The translations under genes and the position numbers were made by a program. A stretch of 35,116 nt of DNA. Source: Streptomyces chilikensis (GTDB lineage: Bacteria > Actinomycetota > Actinomycetes > Streptomycetales > Streptomycetaceae). The DNA is taken from NCBI RefSeq assembly GCF_001642695.1, contig NZ_LWCC02000055.1, positions 1-35,116 of the forward strand, in the 5' to 3' direction. Under the pieces are notes generated by a model. The model was not told the DNA's origin, ran no database searches, and worked only from the letters and a program-made list of their open reading frames with translations. Below are positions 1 to 7,580 of this stretch, piece by piece (the stretch's first letter is position 1; each line of letters opens with the position of its first letter).

Positions 1-1
1 G

Positions 2-361
2 GCGCTCCCGGCGGCTCCGGCCGCTCCGGGCGGCTCCGGCGACGGCGGTGCCGCGGGCCGGCCGGGCGGCGTGCCACCTCCGCCCGGGCCGCGCGTGGCG
101 GCGCCGGTGCGGCTGGCGGATCCGGCCGTCGCCGGGCTGCTGAGGGCGGGCGATCTGGTCGACGTGGTCGCCGCCGGTCCCAGGGGCCGTCCCCGGGTGG
201 TGGCGCGGGAGGCCCGGGTCGCCCGGGCGGTCACCGGGGCGGCGGAGGACACGGCGGGCGGAGCGCTCGTGGTGCTCTCCGTGCCGCGCCGGACCGCCGT
301 ACGGTTGCTGGGCACGGCGCCGGAGGACCGGCTCTCGGTGGCGCTCAGGAGCCGGCCGTGA
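2..361 (+). CDS. CpaB/RcpC-like SAF-domain protein (3' part)
   Basis: The reading frame is open from the first bases and ends at TGA 359-361, so the true start lies upstream of the window. The visible part begins with an Ala/Pro/Gly-rich linker. It continues into a segment resembling the SAF/RcpC module of Flp-pilus assembly proteins: 'AAPVRLADPAVAGLLRAGDLVDVVA', with the typical pattern of a basic-hydrophobic strand, then LL-x-x-GD-x-VDV, then a final strand with 'VVLSVPRRTAVRLLG'. CpaB/RcpC proteins act in the periplasm or cell envelope in assembly of the Flp/tad pilus. In Streptomyces single homologues occur outside complete tad clusters. Family assignment is moderately sure. The role cannot be tested here because the neighbours upstream are missing. 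Confidence 0.7.
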   Translation, partial: ALPAAPAAPGGSGDGGAAGRPGGVPPPPGPRVAAPVRLADPAVAGLLRAGDLVDVVAAGPRGRPRVVAREARVARAVTGAAEDTAGGALVVLSVPRRTAVRLLGTAPEDRLSVALRSRP

Positions 362-366
362 GGGGA

Positions 367-591
367 TCAGAGGTGGTGCGGCGGCTTCTCGTCGAGGAAG
401 CGGCGGAGGTCGGCGGCGGCGTCCTCACCGCGCGGCCGCTCGCCCCAGCCGCGGTCGGTGTCGTCGGAGGTCTGCTGGTCCAGCGGATCGTCGAAGACCA
501 GGGCGGCCCGCGGGGTGCGAGGCGCGGCGGGCGCGGCCGAGGAGGCGTCGTCGCGGTCGTCGCGGGTGGCGTCGTCGTGGGAGGAGGGCAC
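367..591 (-). CDS. Small conserved hydrophilic protein (74 aa)
   Basis: A 74-residue, very acidic and hydrophilic protein on the minus strand. It has an Asp-rich N-terminus (SSHDDATRDDRDD), a central 'VFDDPLDQQTSDDTDRGWGE' segment and a C-terminal 'DLRRFLDEKPPHHL' tail. From memory, Streptomyces genomes carry short proteins with the same DDTDRGWGERP and RFLDEKPPHHL signatures, always unassigned. There is no signal peptide or membrane segment. It ends 5 bp after the convergent upstream gene and is divergent from the DUF6227 gene. Function unknown. The conserved tail and the coding bias support a real gene over the overlapping frames. Confidence 0.7.
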   Translation of the reverse strand: MPSSHDDATRDDRDDASSAAPAAPRTPRAALVFDDPLDQQTSDDTDRGWGERPRGEDAAADLRRFLDEKPPHHL

Positions 592-673
592 CCGTCCAGC
601 CTAAGGCCGGCGTACGCCCCCGCCGACAGGCAACCTGGAGGACGATGCGGGCGTCTCAACAACCGTACGTTTT

Positions 674-713
674 CTCGGTTCCCGGACATGATGTCCGACC
701 GAGGGGCTACGGT
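674..713 (+). promoter_or_regulatory. Nested inverted repeat and -10 box before the DUF6227 gene
   Basis: GGACAT-G-ATGTCC (684-696) is a perfect 13-bp palindrome. It is framed by a second, wider pair CTCGGT (674-679) and ACCGAG (698-703). A TACGGT -10-like box follows at 708-713, about 40 bp before the TTG start at 755. The dyad therefore covers the expected -35 region, which fits an operator. No known regulator could be assigned. Confidence 0.4.
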
Positions 714-754
714 ATGCACCCGCAAGGTGACAAGCAGCGACGCTGGGAGCAGCC

Positions 755-1477
755 TTGAGCGTTCCGTACGAGACGGCGGCGCACCCGGAGGAGCACCTGG
801 ACCGGCTCCTCGGCCGCGCCCTGAACTCCTTCGAGCTGCCCGACGAGGTCCTGACCCGGCTGGACTCCGCGCTGGCGTACGACGGCTCGCTCCACTCCGC
901 GCACCACAGCTCGGGCCTGCACCGGGAGACCCACCGGCACACCTGGCTGCTCACCGACGGCTCGGTGCTGACCCTGTGGGAGCTGGTCCACAACACGGCG
1001 CCGGACGGTCTGGTGCGCCACGAGGTCTACGCCGGCCAGGAGGAGCTGTCCGCCGCCACGGCCCGGCTGCCCCTTCCGGCCGACGAGCCGGACCTGGAGC
1101 CGGTGGACGCCCTGCGGCTGCCCCCGGTGCGGCTGCCCCCGATGACGGACGCCGGTCCGCCGTACGCGCCGGCCGACTCGGCGGACCACCTCCGCCGGCT
1201 CCTGCGCCGGGCGGAGAACCTCGACCGGCCCGGCCCGGAGGACACCGCGGTGCTGCGGACGGCGTACGCGCACGAGATCGCCCAGGCCTTCGGACCGCCG
1301 TGCCGGACCGGCACCGGACTGTGCCTCTCCCTCTACGAGCACGTCTTCCTGCTGCCGCACGGGCGCCGGGCCTCCCTGTGGGAGGTCGAGCACACGGCGA
1401 CACCGGACGGACGCCACATGTGCGAGGTCTACTCCACGGAGGCGGCGGCCCGGGCCGCGATGGAACGGCGGGTCTGA
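755..1477 (+). CDS. DUF6227-like family protein
   Basis: 240 aa, starting with TTG at 755, supported by GGGAG at 745-749 with 5-nt spacing. The protein contains two related halves. 'HTWLLTDGSVLTLWELVHNTAPDGLVRHEVYAGQEE' (about 69-104) matches 'YEHVFLLPHGRRASLWEVEHTATPDG' (about 193-218), and each half is preceded by a helical segment (LDRLLGRALNSFELP; LRRLLRRAENLDRP). It therefore looks like an internal duplication of a beta-rich W-E-x-x-H-x-x-x-P-D-G module. It resembles the Streptomyces family annotated as DUF6227. There is no signal peptide or catalytic motif and the function is unknown. The gene is monocistronic, with a dyad-containing promoter upstream. Confidence 0.7.
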   Translation: MSVPYETAAHPEEHLDRLLGRALNSFELPDEVLTRLDSALAYDGSLHSAHHSSGLHRETHRHTWLLTDGSVLTLWELVHNTAPDGLVRHEVYAGQEELSAATARLPLPADEPDLEPVDALRLPPVRLPPMTDAGPPYAPADSADHLRRLLRRAENLDRPGPEDTAVLRTAYAHEIAQAFGPPCRTGTGLCLSLYEHVFLLPHGRRASLWEVEHTATPDGRHMCEVYSTEAAARAAMERRV

Positions 1478-1515
1478 ACCGCCGGGACCCCGCGGAAGCC
1501 CTGCGGAGACCCTGT

Positions 1516-1545
1516 GGGCGCCCTGCGGGCGCCCTGCGGGCGCCC
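1516..1545. repeat. 11-bp tandem repeat GGGCGCCCTGC (2.7 copies)
   Basis: The units are 1516-1526 and 1527-1537, plus a partial unit 1538-1545. Each unit contains the palindrome GGGCGCCC, so the stretch can fold into alternative hairpins. It lies 38 bp after the DUF6227 stop and may serve as a terminator. Confidence 0.5.
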
Positions 1546-1567
1546 GGTGGGGCGCACCCCACTTTTA

Positions 1568-1596
1568 TTGAATCTTTAACGAAATCGGATTAGGCT
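1568..1596 (+). promoter_or_regulatory. HrdB-type promoter of the dioxygenase gene
   Basis: TTGAAT (1568-1573) and TAGGCT (1591-1596) are separated by exactly 17 bp inside an AT-rich patch that stands out from its GC-rich surroundings. The expected transcript start is about 1603, giving a leader of roughly 30 nt to the ATG at 1633. Confidence 0.65.
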
Positions 1597-1632
1597 CATG
1601 GTTGCGCTTTCACGTAACGAGGAGCCGCCGCC

Positions 1633-2430
1633 ATGACCACCTCATCCGATCCCCGTACCGGCGGCCGGATGCCCGCGCTCTACCTGAGCCACGGCGCGCC
1701 GCCGCTCGCCGACGACCCCGTCTGGCCCGGCGAACTGGCCGCGTGGTCGGCCTCGCTGCCCCGGCCGAAGGCCGTCCTGGTCGTCTCCGCCCACTGGGAG
1801 GAGGCCCCGCTGGCGCTCGCCGCGACCGCCACCGTGCCCCTGGTGTACGACTTCTGGGGCTTTCCCGAGCGCTACTACCAGGTCCGTTACGCGGCTCCCG
1901 GCGCCCCCGAGCTGGCCGAGTCGGTGCGCAAGCTGCTCCGCGCCCCCGGCACCCCGGTGCAGGACGTGCCGGACCGCGGACTGGATCACGGCGCGTACGT
2001 GCCCCTGGCCGAGATGTACCCGGATGCGGACGTGCCGGTGCTCCAGGTGTCCATGCCCACCCTGGATCCGCAGCGGCTGATGGAGATCGGCCGGCGCCTG
2101 GCCCCCCTGCGGGACGAGGGCGTGCTGATCCTCGGCTCCGGATTCTTCACCCACAACCTGGCCGCGCTGCGTCACGCGGGCGTGCCCGCCTGGTCGGCGG
2201 AGTTCGACGACTGGGGCCGCCGCGCCCTGGACTCGGGCGACGTCGACGCCCTGCTGGACTTCGCGCACGCCGCCCCCGCCGGGCAGCTCGCCCACCCGCG
2301 CACCGAGCACTTCGCACCGCTCTTCGTCGCCATGGGCGCCGCCGAGGCCGCCGGCGACCTGGACACCCAGCGTTCCGCCATCGAGGGCTTCTGGATGGGC
2401 CTGGCCAAGCGGTCCGTGCAGTTCGGCTGA
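1633..2430 (+). CDS. Class III extradiol dioxygenase (LigB/DODA/YgiD family)
   Basis: 265 aa; ATG at 1633 with GAGGAG at 1619-1624. Family signatures are in order: 'LYLSHGAPPL' near residue 20 (metal His), 'VVSAHWEE' near 57 (second His), 'DHGAYVPLAEMYP' near 120 (catalytic His region), 'LILGSGFFTHNL' near 175, and 'PRTEHFAPLFVAMGAA' near 230. These match the DODA-type LigB superfamily, cytoplasmic metal-dependent enzymes that cleave catechol-type rings such as DOPA or related substrates. The length is normal for the family. The substrate cannot be told from sequence, and no catabolic cluster adjoins it. It has its own promoter and converges with the GNAT gene with only 4 bp between the stops. 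Confidence 0.85.
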   Translation: MTTSSDPRTGGRMPALYLSHGAPPLADDPVWPGELAAWSASLPRPKAVLVVSAHWEEAPLALAATATVPLVYDFWGFPERYYQVRYAAPGAPELAESVRKLLRAPGTPVQDVPDRGLDHGAYVPLAEMYPDADVPVLQVSMPTLDPQRLMEIGRRLAPLRDEGVLILGSGFFTHNLAALRHAGVPAWSAEFDDWGRRALDSGDVDALLDFAHAAPAGQLAHPRTEHFAPLFVAMGAAEAAGDLDTQRSAIEGFWMGLAKRSVQFG

Positions 2431-2434
2431 GAGG

Positions 2435-2944
2435 TCAGAGCCTCTTCTCGAACCAGGCGACGTCCCAGTACCGGCCGAACTTGCGCCCGACCTCGCGGAA
2501 GAGCCCGACCTGCTCGAAGCCGAACCTCCGGTGCAGCCGCACGGAGGGGTCGTTGGGCGGGACGACGGCCGCGTAGGCCCGGTGCACGTCCTCGTCCGCC
2601 AGCGCGTCGAACAGCGCCCGGTACAGCTTCCCGCCCACCCCGCGCCCGGTGGCGCCCGGCGCCAGGTACACCGTGCACTCCACCGAGCCGAGGTAGGCGG
2701 GCTTGGGCCGGAGCCGGCCGGAGGTGGCGTATCCGAGCAGGGCCCCCGTTCCCGCCTCCTCCGCCACCATCAGCCGGTGCGGGCCCCACGGGGAATGGGC
2801 GGCGAACCAGTCGCGTCTCTCCTCGGGGGTGAAGGGGACCGTGTCGAAGGTGTAAGGCGTCTCACACACGTAGTGGTTGTAGAGGTCCGTGAGGCCCTTG
2901 AGGTCCTCCTCGACACCGGCCCTGACCTGCGCTTCCTGACCCAC
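2435..2944 (-). CDS. GNAT acetyltransferase, phosphinothricin acetyltransferase-like
   Basis: 169 aa from GTG at 2944, preceded by AAGGAG with 4-nt spacing. The frame stays open upstream to 3097, but that extension is arginine-rich, lacks a ribosome site and crosses the hrdD promoter, so I did not use it. The body matches Pat/Bar-type GNATs: 'DLYNHYVCETPYTFDT', 'RRDWFAAHSPWGPHRLMVAE', 'SVECTVYLAPGATGRGVGGKLY' (acetyl-CoA pyrophosphate loop, V-x-x-x-x-x-x-G-x-G), 'VVPPNDPSVRLHRRFGF', and 'GRYWDVAWFEKRL'. Enzymes of this group N-acetylate amino groups of amino-acid-like compounds, including phosphinothricin and methionine sulfoximine. The real substrate is unknown. It is divergent from hrdD and probably monocistronic. 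Confidence 0.82.
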   Translation of the reverse strand: MGQEAQVRAGVEEDLKGLTDLYNHYVCETPYTFDTVPFTPEERRDWFAAHSPWGPHRLMVAEEAGTGALLGYATSGRLRPKPAYLGSVECTVYLAPGATGRGVGGKLYRALFDALADEDVHRAYAAVVPPNDPSVRLHRRFGFEQVGLFREVGRKFGRYWDVAWFEKRL

Positions 2945-3014
2945 GGTGCTCCTTCGCCTCCGCCGTGCGGGCGGGCAGGGTACTGCATGCGGACCCGAAG
3001 AGACGGGTGCGGCG

Positions 3015-3040
3015 GGAATTCTGTCCCGATTCCGGTCGTT
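3015..3040 (+). promoter_or_regulatory. SigR-type promoter upstream of hrdD
   Basis: GGAAT (3015-3019), an 18-bp spacer and GTT (3038-3040) match exactly the disulfide-stress SigR consensus GGAAT-N18-GTT of Streptomyces. The expected start is about 3047, a leader of roughly 145 nt to hrdD. From the literature, hrdD of S. coelicolor belongs to the SigR regulon, which agrees with the placement. Confidence 0.7.
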
Positions 3041-3190
3041 GTATCCCACGGATGCCGGGCACCCGGTGACAGTGAGGCTCACACGCTTCAGCGTCACGCC
3101 GAGCCCGCCGGGGGTGGCCGACGGCCACCCGGGAGGCCGGCGTCCGACGGATAGGAAACCGCCCGCCCACGATCGTTAGGGAGCACACGC

Positions 3191-4192
3191 ATGGCAACCC
3201 GTGCCGTCGCCCGTCGCAAGTCCGCCACCTCCGGCGGGACGTCCGACGCGGCACGCAGCGTTCGCGCCCATGGCGGCGAGATCGCGGACCGCGACCTGGT
3301 CGGCATGTACCTGGACGAGATCGCGCGTACGCCGCTGCTCGACGCCGCGAAGGAGGTCGAGCTGTCCGAGACGATCGAGGCGGGCGTCTACGCCCAGCAG
3401 ATCCTCGACGGCGAGGTGGAGACCAAGGCGGACGTCACCCGTGAAGAGCTCGAGGCCCTGGTCGACGCGGGCGAGCGGGCCAAGGACGTCTTCATCAGGT
3501 CCAACCTGCGTCTGGTCGTGGCGGTCGCCCGCCGCTACCCGCGCAGCGGACTGCCGCTGCTCGACCTGATCCAGGAGGGCAACGCCGGCCTGGTCCGCGC
3601 CGTGGAGAAGTTCGACTACCGCAAGGGCTTCAAGTTCTCCACGTACGCGACGTGGTGGATCCGCCAGGCCATCACCCGTTCCATAGCCGACCAGTCGCGC
3701 ACCATCCGCCTCCCCGTCCACCTGGTGGAGGAGCTGGGCCGGATCCGCCGCGTGCAGCGCGAGTTCAACCGCGAGAACGGGCGTGACCCGGAGCCCGCGG
3801 AGATCGCGCAGGAGCTGGGCGCCACCCCGGAGCGGATCATCGACGTGCTGGACTGGGCGCGCGACCCGGTCTCGCTGAACATGTCGGTGGACGACGAGGG
3901 CGAGACCCAGTTCGGCGACCTCCTCGAGGACACCTCCGCGGTCTCGCCGGAGCAGTCGGTGCTGACCCTCCTGCGCAGTGAGGAGCTGGACGAGCTGATC
4001 AACCACCTCGACCAGCGCACGGCCTCGATCATCAAGATGCGCTACGGCATCGAGGACGGCCGGGAGCGTACGCTGACGGAGGTGGGCAAGGAACACGGCC
4101 TGACCCGCGAGCGGATCCGGCAGATCGAGAAGCACGCTCTGCTGGAGCTGAAGAAGCTGGCGCGCGACACCGGCTTCGACGCCGCCGCGTGA
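3191..4192 (+). CDS. hrdD: RNA polymerase principal-like sigma factor HrdD
   Basis: 333 aa; ATG at 3191 with AGGGAG at 3178-3183. This is a group 2 sigma70 protein. Region 1.2 is at about 36-65 (DLVGMYLDEIARTPLLDAAKEVEL). Region 2 is at about 102-175, with 'SNLRLVVAVARRYPRSGLPLLDLIQEGNAGLVRAVEKFD' and 'FSTYATWWIRQAITRS' (-10 recognition). Region 3 follows, and region 4.2 is near 290-322 (TLTEVGKEHGLTRERIRQIEKHAL, -35 recognition). There is no long N-terminal region 1.1, unlike the essential HrdB. The N-terminus 'MATRAVARR' and the C-terminus 'LARDTGFDAAA' are typical of HrdD. It directs core polymerase to a housekeeping-like promoter set and is dispensable in S. coelicolor. The SigR promoter upstream links it to thiol stress. 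Confidence 0.93.
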   Translation: MATRAVARRKSATSGGTSDAARSVRAHGGEIADRDLVGMYLDEIARTPLLDAAKEVELSETIEAGVYAQQILDGEVETKADVTREELEALVDAGERAKDVFIRSNLRLVVAVARRYPRSGLPLLDLIQEGNAGLVRAVEKFDYRKGFKFSTYATWWIRQAITRSIADQSRTIRLPVHLVEELGRIRRVQREFNRENGRDPEPAEIAQELGATPERIIDVLDWARDPVSLNMSVDDEGETQFGDLLEDTSAVSPEQSVLTLLRSEELDELINHLDQRTASIIKMRYGIEDGRERTLTEVGKEHGLTRERIRQIEKHALLELKKLARDTGFDAAA

Positions 4193-4311
4193 CGACCGCC
4201 ACCGTTCCGGCCACTGCATAACGGCGGAAAACGCCTCCTCGCGGGCGGCGTAGCCCGCCGCAGGCCGGGCACAACAACTGGGCCGACCTTTTGGGCCGAC
4301 CCTCCAGAACC

Positions 4312-4345
4312 GGGCCCCGATGCACTCCCCCCGGCATCGGGTCCC
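4312..4345. terminator. Hairpin downstream of hrdD
   Basis: CCCGATGC (4316-4323) pairs with GCATCGGG (4334-4341). The stem is extended by GGG/CCC (4312-4314, 4343-4345) across one mismatch, with a 10-nt loop. It lies 120 bp after the hrdD stop and has no U tract, as is usual in Streptomyces. Just before it, GGGCCGACC occurs twice (4280-4288, 4293-4301). Confidence 0.45.
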
Positions 4346-4502
4346 GCCGGCCGGGTCCCGGCGTCCTTCCCCCCTTGGACGTCCGGGCCCGGCCTCTTCG
4401 TGCGTGCTCCGCCCCGCTCAAACCTCCCCGCCGCGAAACCCCCCGACCGGCCTCCCCCGGCGCGCGACGGCCACCGCCCCGGCACAGGGTGGGCGCAAGG
4501 GT

Positions 4503-4526
4503 GCGGCCGGTCGCCGGACCGGCCGC
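4503..4526. promoter_or_regulatory. Perfect 10-bp stem-loop just before the M6 protease ribosome site
   Basis: GCGGCCGGTC (4503-4512) and GACCGGCCGC (4517-4526) with a 4-nt loop end 7 bp before the GGGAGG ribosome site (4534-4539). In the mRNA it could affect initiation; in DNA it could be an operator. The rest of 4193-4545 has no credible gene. Confidence 0.4.
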
Positions 4527-4545
4527 GTGGAGTGGGAGGCCGAGC

Positions 4546-5859
4546 ATGCCGCACCGCGACGCGTACCGCCGCTCCATACCGGGGGACCGGGCAGGACGCC
4601 TGTCCCGGTCCCGTCGGATCGCCTCCCTGGCCGCCCTGTGCGCGCTGGGCCTGGCCGTGTGCACCTCCGCGGTGAACGAGCAGGCCGAGGACCCCACCGC
4701 GGCGGGCCCCGTACCCCCGGCCCGGACCGCCGTGGGGCTGGCCCCCTGCATGATCAACGGCGGTCTGGGCTCCCAGATGTCGGAAGGGCTGCCCACCCCG
4801 TCCGGCTACTCCGCCGCCACCGGCACCGTCCGGGCGCTGAACCTGATGGTCGACTTCCCCGACGCCCGCGGTGAGGGCGACCCGATGGACCGGTACGGGG
4901 AGTTCTTCCCGCAGACCCAGGACTGGTTCCGCACCAGCTCCTACGGCCGGCTCGACTACCGGCCCGACGCCCCGGTGCGGCGGTGGCTGCGGATGCCGAA
5001 GGAGTTCGAGGAGTACGGGATAGAGCGCGGCGCGCCGTTCGACCCGGCGTACCGGGGACTGGTCGAGGACATCGTCGAGGAGGCCGACCCGGAGGTCGAC
5101 TTCAGCCGGTACGACCTGCTGAACGTCCTGGTCACCCCGAACGCCGGCCCTTCCGCGCTGGACACCGTGCTGTCCGTGACCTTCGCCGCCAACTCCGACG
5201 CCCCGGTCGCCGACGGGGTGCCCGTCTCGCACGCCTCGTTCGTCTACTCGCGCCAGGACGACGGCTCGGGCACCTACGACCGCACCGGCTACCGGGTCCT
5301 CCCCCACGAGAACGCGCACGTCTTCGGGCTGCCCGACCTGTACACCCAGGACGGCGGCGGGGCGGCCGGCCACTGGGACATCATGAGCGAGGACTGGGGC
5401 GCCAACAACGACCTCCTCGGCTGGCACAAGTGGAAGCTCGGCTGGCTCGATTCCGGCCAGGTCTCCTGCGCCGCGCGGGCCGGATCCGTGAGCGACCACG
5501 TGCTGACGCCGCTGGCCCGGGCGGGCGGCCCCAAGCTGGTGGTGGTGCCGCTGGACGCGGACACCTCCTACGCCGTCGAGGTCCGCACCCAGGAGGGGAA
5601 CGACGAGCTGGTGTGCCGGCCGGGCGTCCTGGTCTACCGGGTCGAGGCGGGCGTCGAGACCGGCCGGGGCCCGGTCACCGTCCACGACCACCGGCGCGAC
5701 AGCGGCGGCTGCACCCACTCCCCCAACGTCCACGCCGAACTCTCCGACGCCACCCTGACCACGGGCGACACCTTCGCCGACCGTGAGCACGGCGTGCGGG
5801 TCCACGTCCTCGGCGAGGGACCCGGCGAAACGTATCGCCTCCGCGTCACCCGGAAGTGA
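4546..5859 (+). CDS. Secreted M6-family metalloprotease (immune inhibitor A-like)
   Basis: 437 aa; ATG at 4546 with GGGAGG at 4534-4539. The frame is open further upstream, but without a ribosome site. An Arg-rich n-region plus 'IASLAALCALGLAVCTSAV' (about 25-43) forms a Sec signal peptide, possibly lipoprotein-like because of the Cys near residue 39. The catalytic motif HENAH is at 254-258 and continues 'VFGLPDLY', followed by 'GHWDIMSEDWG', the M6-type met-turn region. The N-terminal part has the M6 hallmark 'RALNLMVDFPDARG' and 'QDWFRTSSYGRLDYRPD'. M6 peptidases are zinc proteases; the best-known member is Bacillus InhA. The beta-rich C-terminus after about 300 is probably an accessory domain. 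The enzyme is predicted extracellular, digesting proteins in the medium or on the cell surface. It stands alone between hrdD and the nik operon. Confidence 0.85.
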   Translation: MPHRDAYRRSIPGDRAGRLSRSRRIASLAALCALGLAVCTSAVNEQAEDPTAAGPVPPARTAVGLAPCMINGGLGSQMSEGLPTPSGYSAATGTVRALNLMVDFPDARGEGDPMDRYGEFFPQTQDWFRTSSYGRLDYRPDAPVRRWLRMPKEFEEYGIERGAPFDPAYRGLVEDIVEEADPEVDFSRYDLLNVLVTPNAGPSALDTVLSVTFAANSDAPVADGVPVSHASFVYSRQDDGSGTYDRTGYRVLPHENAHVFGLPDLYTQDGGGAAGHWDIMSEDWGANNDLLGWHKWKLGWLDSGQVSCAARAGSVSDHVLTPLARAGGPKLVVVPLDADTSYAVEVRTQEGNDELVCRPGVLVYRVEAGVETGRGPVTVHDHRRDSGGCTHSPNVHAELSDATLTTGDTFADREHGVRVHVLGEGPGETYRLRVTRK

Positions 5860-5894
5860 GACCACGCGGACCCCGCCCCCGGAGGCCCTCTCCT

Positions 5895-5919
5895 TATTGC
5901 GATCCCTATGCAATAGCAT
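5895..5919 (+). promoter_or_regulatory. Nur-type operator within the nik operon promoter
   Basis: TTGCGATCCCTATGCAA (5897-5913) fits the published Nur consensus tTGCaa-N5-ttGCAA in its TTGC and GCAA arms. With flanking bases the arms become TATTGC/GCAATA (5895-5915). A TAGCAT -10-like box (5914-5919) and TCCTTA (5891-5896) sit exactly 17 bp apart, with the operator filling the spacer. Bound Nur with nickel would block polymerase. The fit to Nur, rather than Zur or Fur, is by eye. Confidence 0.65.
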
Positions 5920-5930
5920 CATCGCTGCAA

Positions 5931-5951
5931 GGATCAAGGATCACAGGATCA
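5931..5951 (+). repeat. Three GGATCA repeats in the nik leader
   Basis: GGATCA occurs at 5931-5936, 5938-5943 and 5946-5951, between the promoter and the start at 5979. This may be a regulatory or slippage-derived repeat. No role is known. Confidence 0.4.
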
Positions 5952-5978
5952 AGGGCTCCTCACGGAAGGCACTCCTCC

Positions 5979-7580
5979 ATGCCCCGGGCAATACGTCAGG
6001 CCGTCGCCCTCACCGCCGCGGCGCTCACCGCGGCCGCCTGCTCCGCCCCCGGTGCCGGCGACGCCCGGACCGCCGCGCCGGCCGACTCCGTCGTACTGGG
6101 CGTGGCCACCGAGCCCGACACCCTCAGCCCGCTCCTCGGCTACGGCAAGGACGGCAACTCCAAGCTCTTCGACGGCCTCCTCACCCGCGACGCGGACCTC
6201 GGCCTCGAGCCCGCCCTCGCCGAGGCCCTCCCCGAGGTCTCGGAGGACGGCCTCACCTACACCTTCACCCTCCGCGACGGCGTCACCTTCAGCGACGGCG
6301 AACCCCTCACGCCGGCCGACGTGGTCTTCACCTACGAGACCGTCCTCGACGAAAGGACCAACAACCCCCACCGCAGCGAGCTGGCCGCCGTCGACCGGGT
6401 GCGCGCCGAGGGCGACGACCGGGTCGTCTTCACCCTCAAGTACCCCTTCGCGCCCTTCGCCGCCCGCACCGTGCTGCCCGTCGTGCCGCGGCACGCCGCC
6501 GGGAAGCAGGACCCCAACACCGGCTCCTTCAACACCAGCCCGGTCGGCACCGGCCCCTACGTGCTGGCCGACTGGCGGAAGGGCGAGAAGCTGGTCCTCA
6601 AGGCCAACCCCCGGTACTGGGGCGGCGAACCGGCCGTGAAGAACGTGACCATGGCGATCGTCCCCGACGACGACGTGCGCGCCACCCGGCTGCGCTCCGG
6701 CGACCTGGACGGCGCGGTCCTGCCGCCCGACCTGGCCGCCACCTTCGCGGACGAGGCGGACCTGACGACCCACCGGGCCACCTCGTACGACTACCGCGCC
6801 GTCAGCCTGCCCACCGACGGCCCGGTGACCGGCGACGTCGACGTCCGCCGCGCCCTGGACCTGGCGGTGGACCGCGACACGATGGTGGAGAAGGTCCTCG
6901 ACGGCGCCGGCCGCCCCGCCTACGGCCCGCTGCCGGTCGACGACGAGTGGTTCGCCGAGGGCACCGAGCGCGCCCACGACCCCGCGGCCGCGCGCCGGAT
7001 CCTCGACCGGGCCGGCTGGCGGAAGGGCGCCGACGGCATCCGCGCCAAGGACGGCCGCCGCGCCGCGTTCACCCTCCACTACCCGGCCGGCGACAAGGTC
7101 CGCCAGGACCTCGCCCTGGCCTACGCCGGTGACGCGAAGAAGATCGGCGTCGAGGTGAAGGTCGAGTCCGGCACCTGGGAGGTCATCGAGCCGCGGATGG
7201 CGAAGGACGCCGTGCTGGCCGGCTTCGGCGACGTCGGCGACCCCGACTTCGGCCTCCACCCCCTGCTGCACTCCTCCGAGGCCGGCGACGGCTTCAACAA
7301 CATGCCGCACTACGACAACCCGGCCGTCGACGAGGCGCTGGACGACGCCCGCCGCACCCGCGACACCGAGGAGCGCAAGGCCGCCTACGACACGCTCCAG
7401 AAGGAACTCGCCGAGAACCCCGGCTACACCTTCCTCACCCACCTGGACCACCTGTACGTCCTCGCCGACCGCTGGAGGACCGCCGGTTCCGACGGCCTGA
7501 CCACCCAGGTCGAGCCGCACGAGCACGGCTTCGCCGCCGGTCCGTGGTGGAACCTCGAGGACTGGCGGCCGAAGCGGTGA
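5979..7580 (+). CDS. nikA: Nickel/peptide ABC transporter substrate-binding lipoprotein (NikA-like)
   Basis: 533 aa; ATG at 5979 with GGAAGG at 5964-5969. The N-terminus 'MPRAIRQAVALTAAALTAAAC' is a lipoprotein signal with the lipid Cys at about 21. The mature part is a cluster C (SBP_bac_5) binding protein: 'SVVLGVATEPDTLSPLLGYG', 'LEPALAEALPEVSEDGLTYTFTLRDGVTFSDGEPLTPADVVFTYE', and 'GTGPYVLADWRKGEKLVLKANPRYWGG'. These families bind peptides, nickel chelates or opines, and sequence alone does not separate them. The Nur-like operator and the gene order are why I prefer nickel. It is the first gene of a five-gene operon, and the next start overlaps its stop. Confidence 0.85.
   Translation: MPRAIRQAVALTAAALTAAACSAPGAGDARTAAPADSVVLGVATEPDTLSPLLGYGKDGNSKLFDGLLTRDADLGLEPALAEALPEVSEDGLTYTFTLRDGVTFSDGEPLTPADVVFTYETVLDERTNNPHRSELAAVDRVRAEGDDRVVFTLKYPFAPFAARTVLPVVPRHAAGKQDPNTGSFNTSPVGTGPYVLADWRKGEKLVLKANPRYWGGEPAVKNVTMAIVPDDDVRATRLRSGDLDGAVLPPDLAATFADEADLTTHRATSYDYRAVSLPTDGPVTGDVDVRRALDLAVDRDTMVEKVLDGAGRPAYGPLPVDDEWFAEGTERAHDPAAARRILDRAGWRKGADGIRAKDGRRAAFTLHYPAGDKVRQDLALAYAGDAKKIGVEVKVESGTWEVIEPRMAKDAVLAGFGDVGDPDFGLHPLLHSSEAGDGFNNMPHYDNPAVDEALDDARRTRDTEERKAAYDTLQKELAENPGYTFLTHLDHLYVLADRWRTAGSDGLTTQVEPHEHGFAAGPWWNLEDWRPKR

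Noticed and set aside
2945-3097. 51-residue extension of the GNAT gene
   Set aside because: No ribosome site, not GNAT-like, and it overlaps the hrdD promoter region.
3154-3177. Second ECF-type promoter GGAAAC...CGTT just before hrdD
   Set aside because: The spacer is only 14 bp and it would place the start point on the ribosome site.
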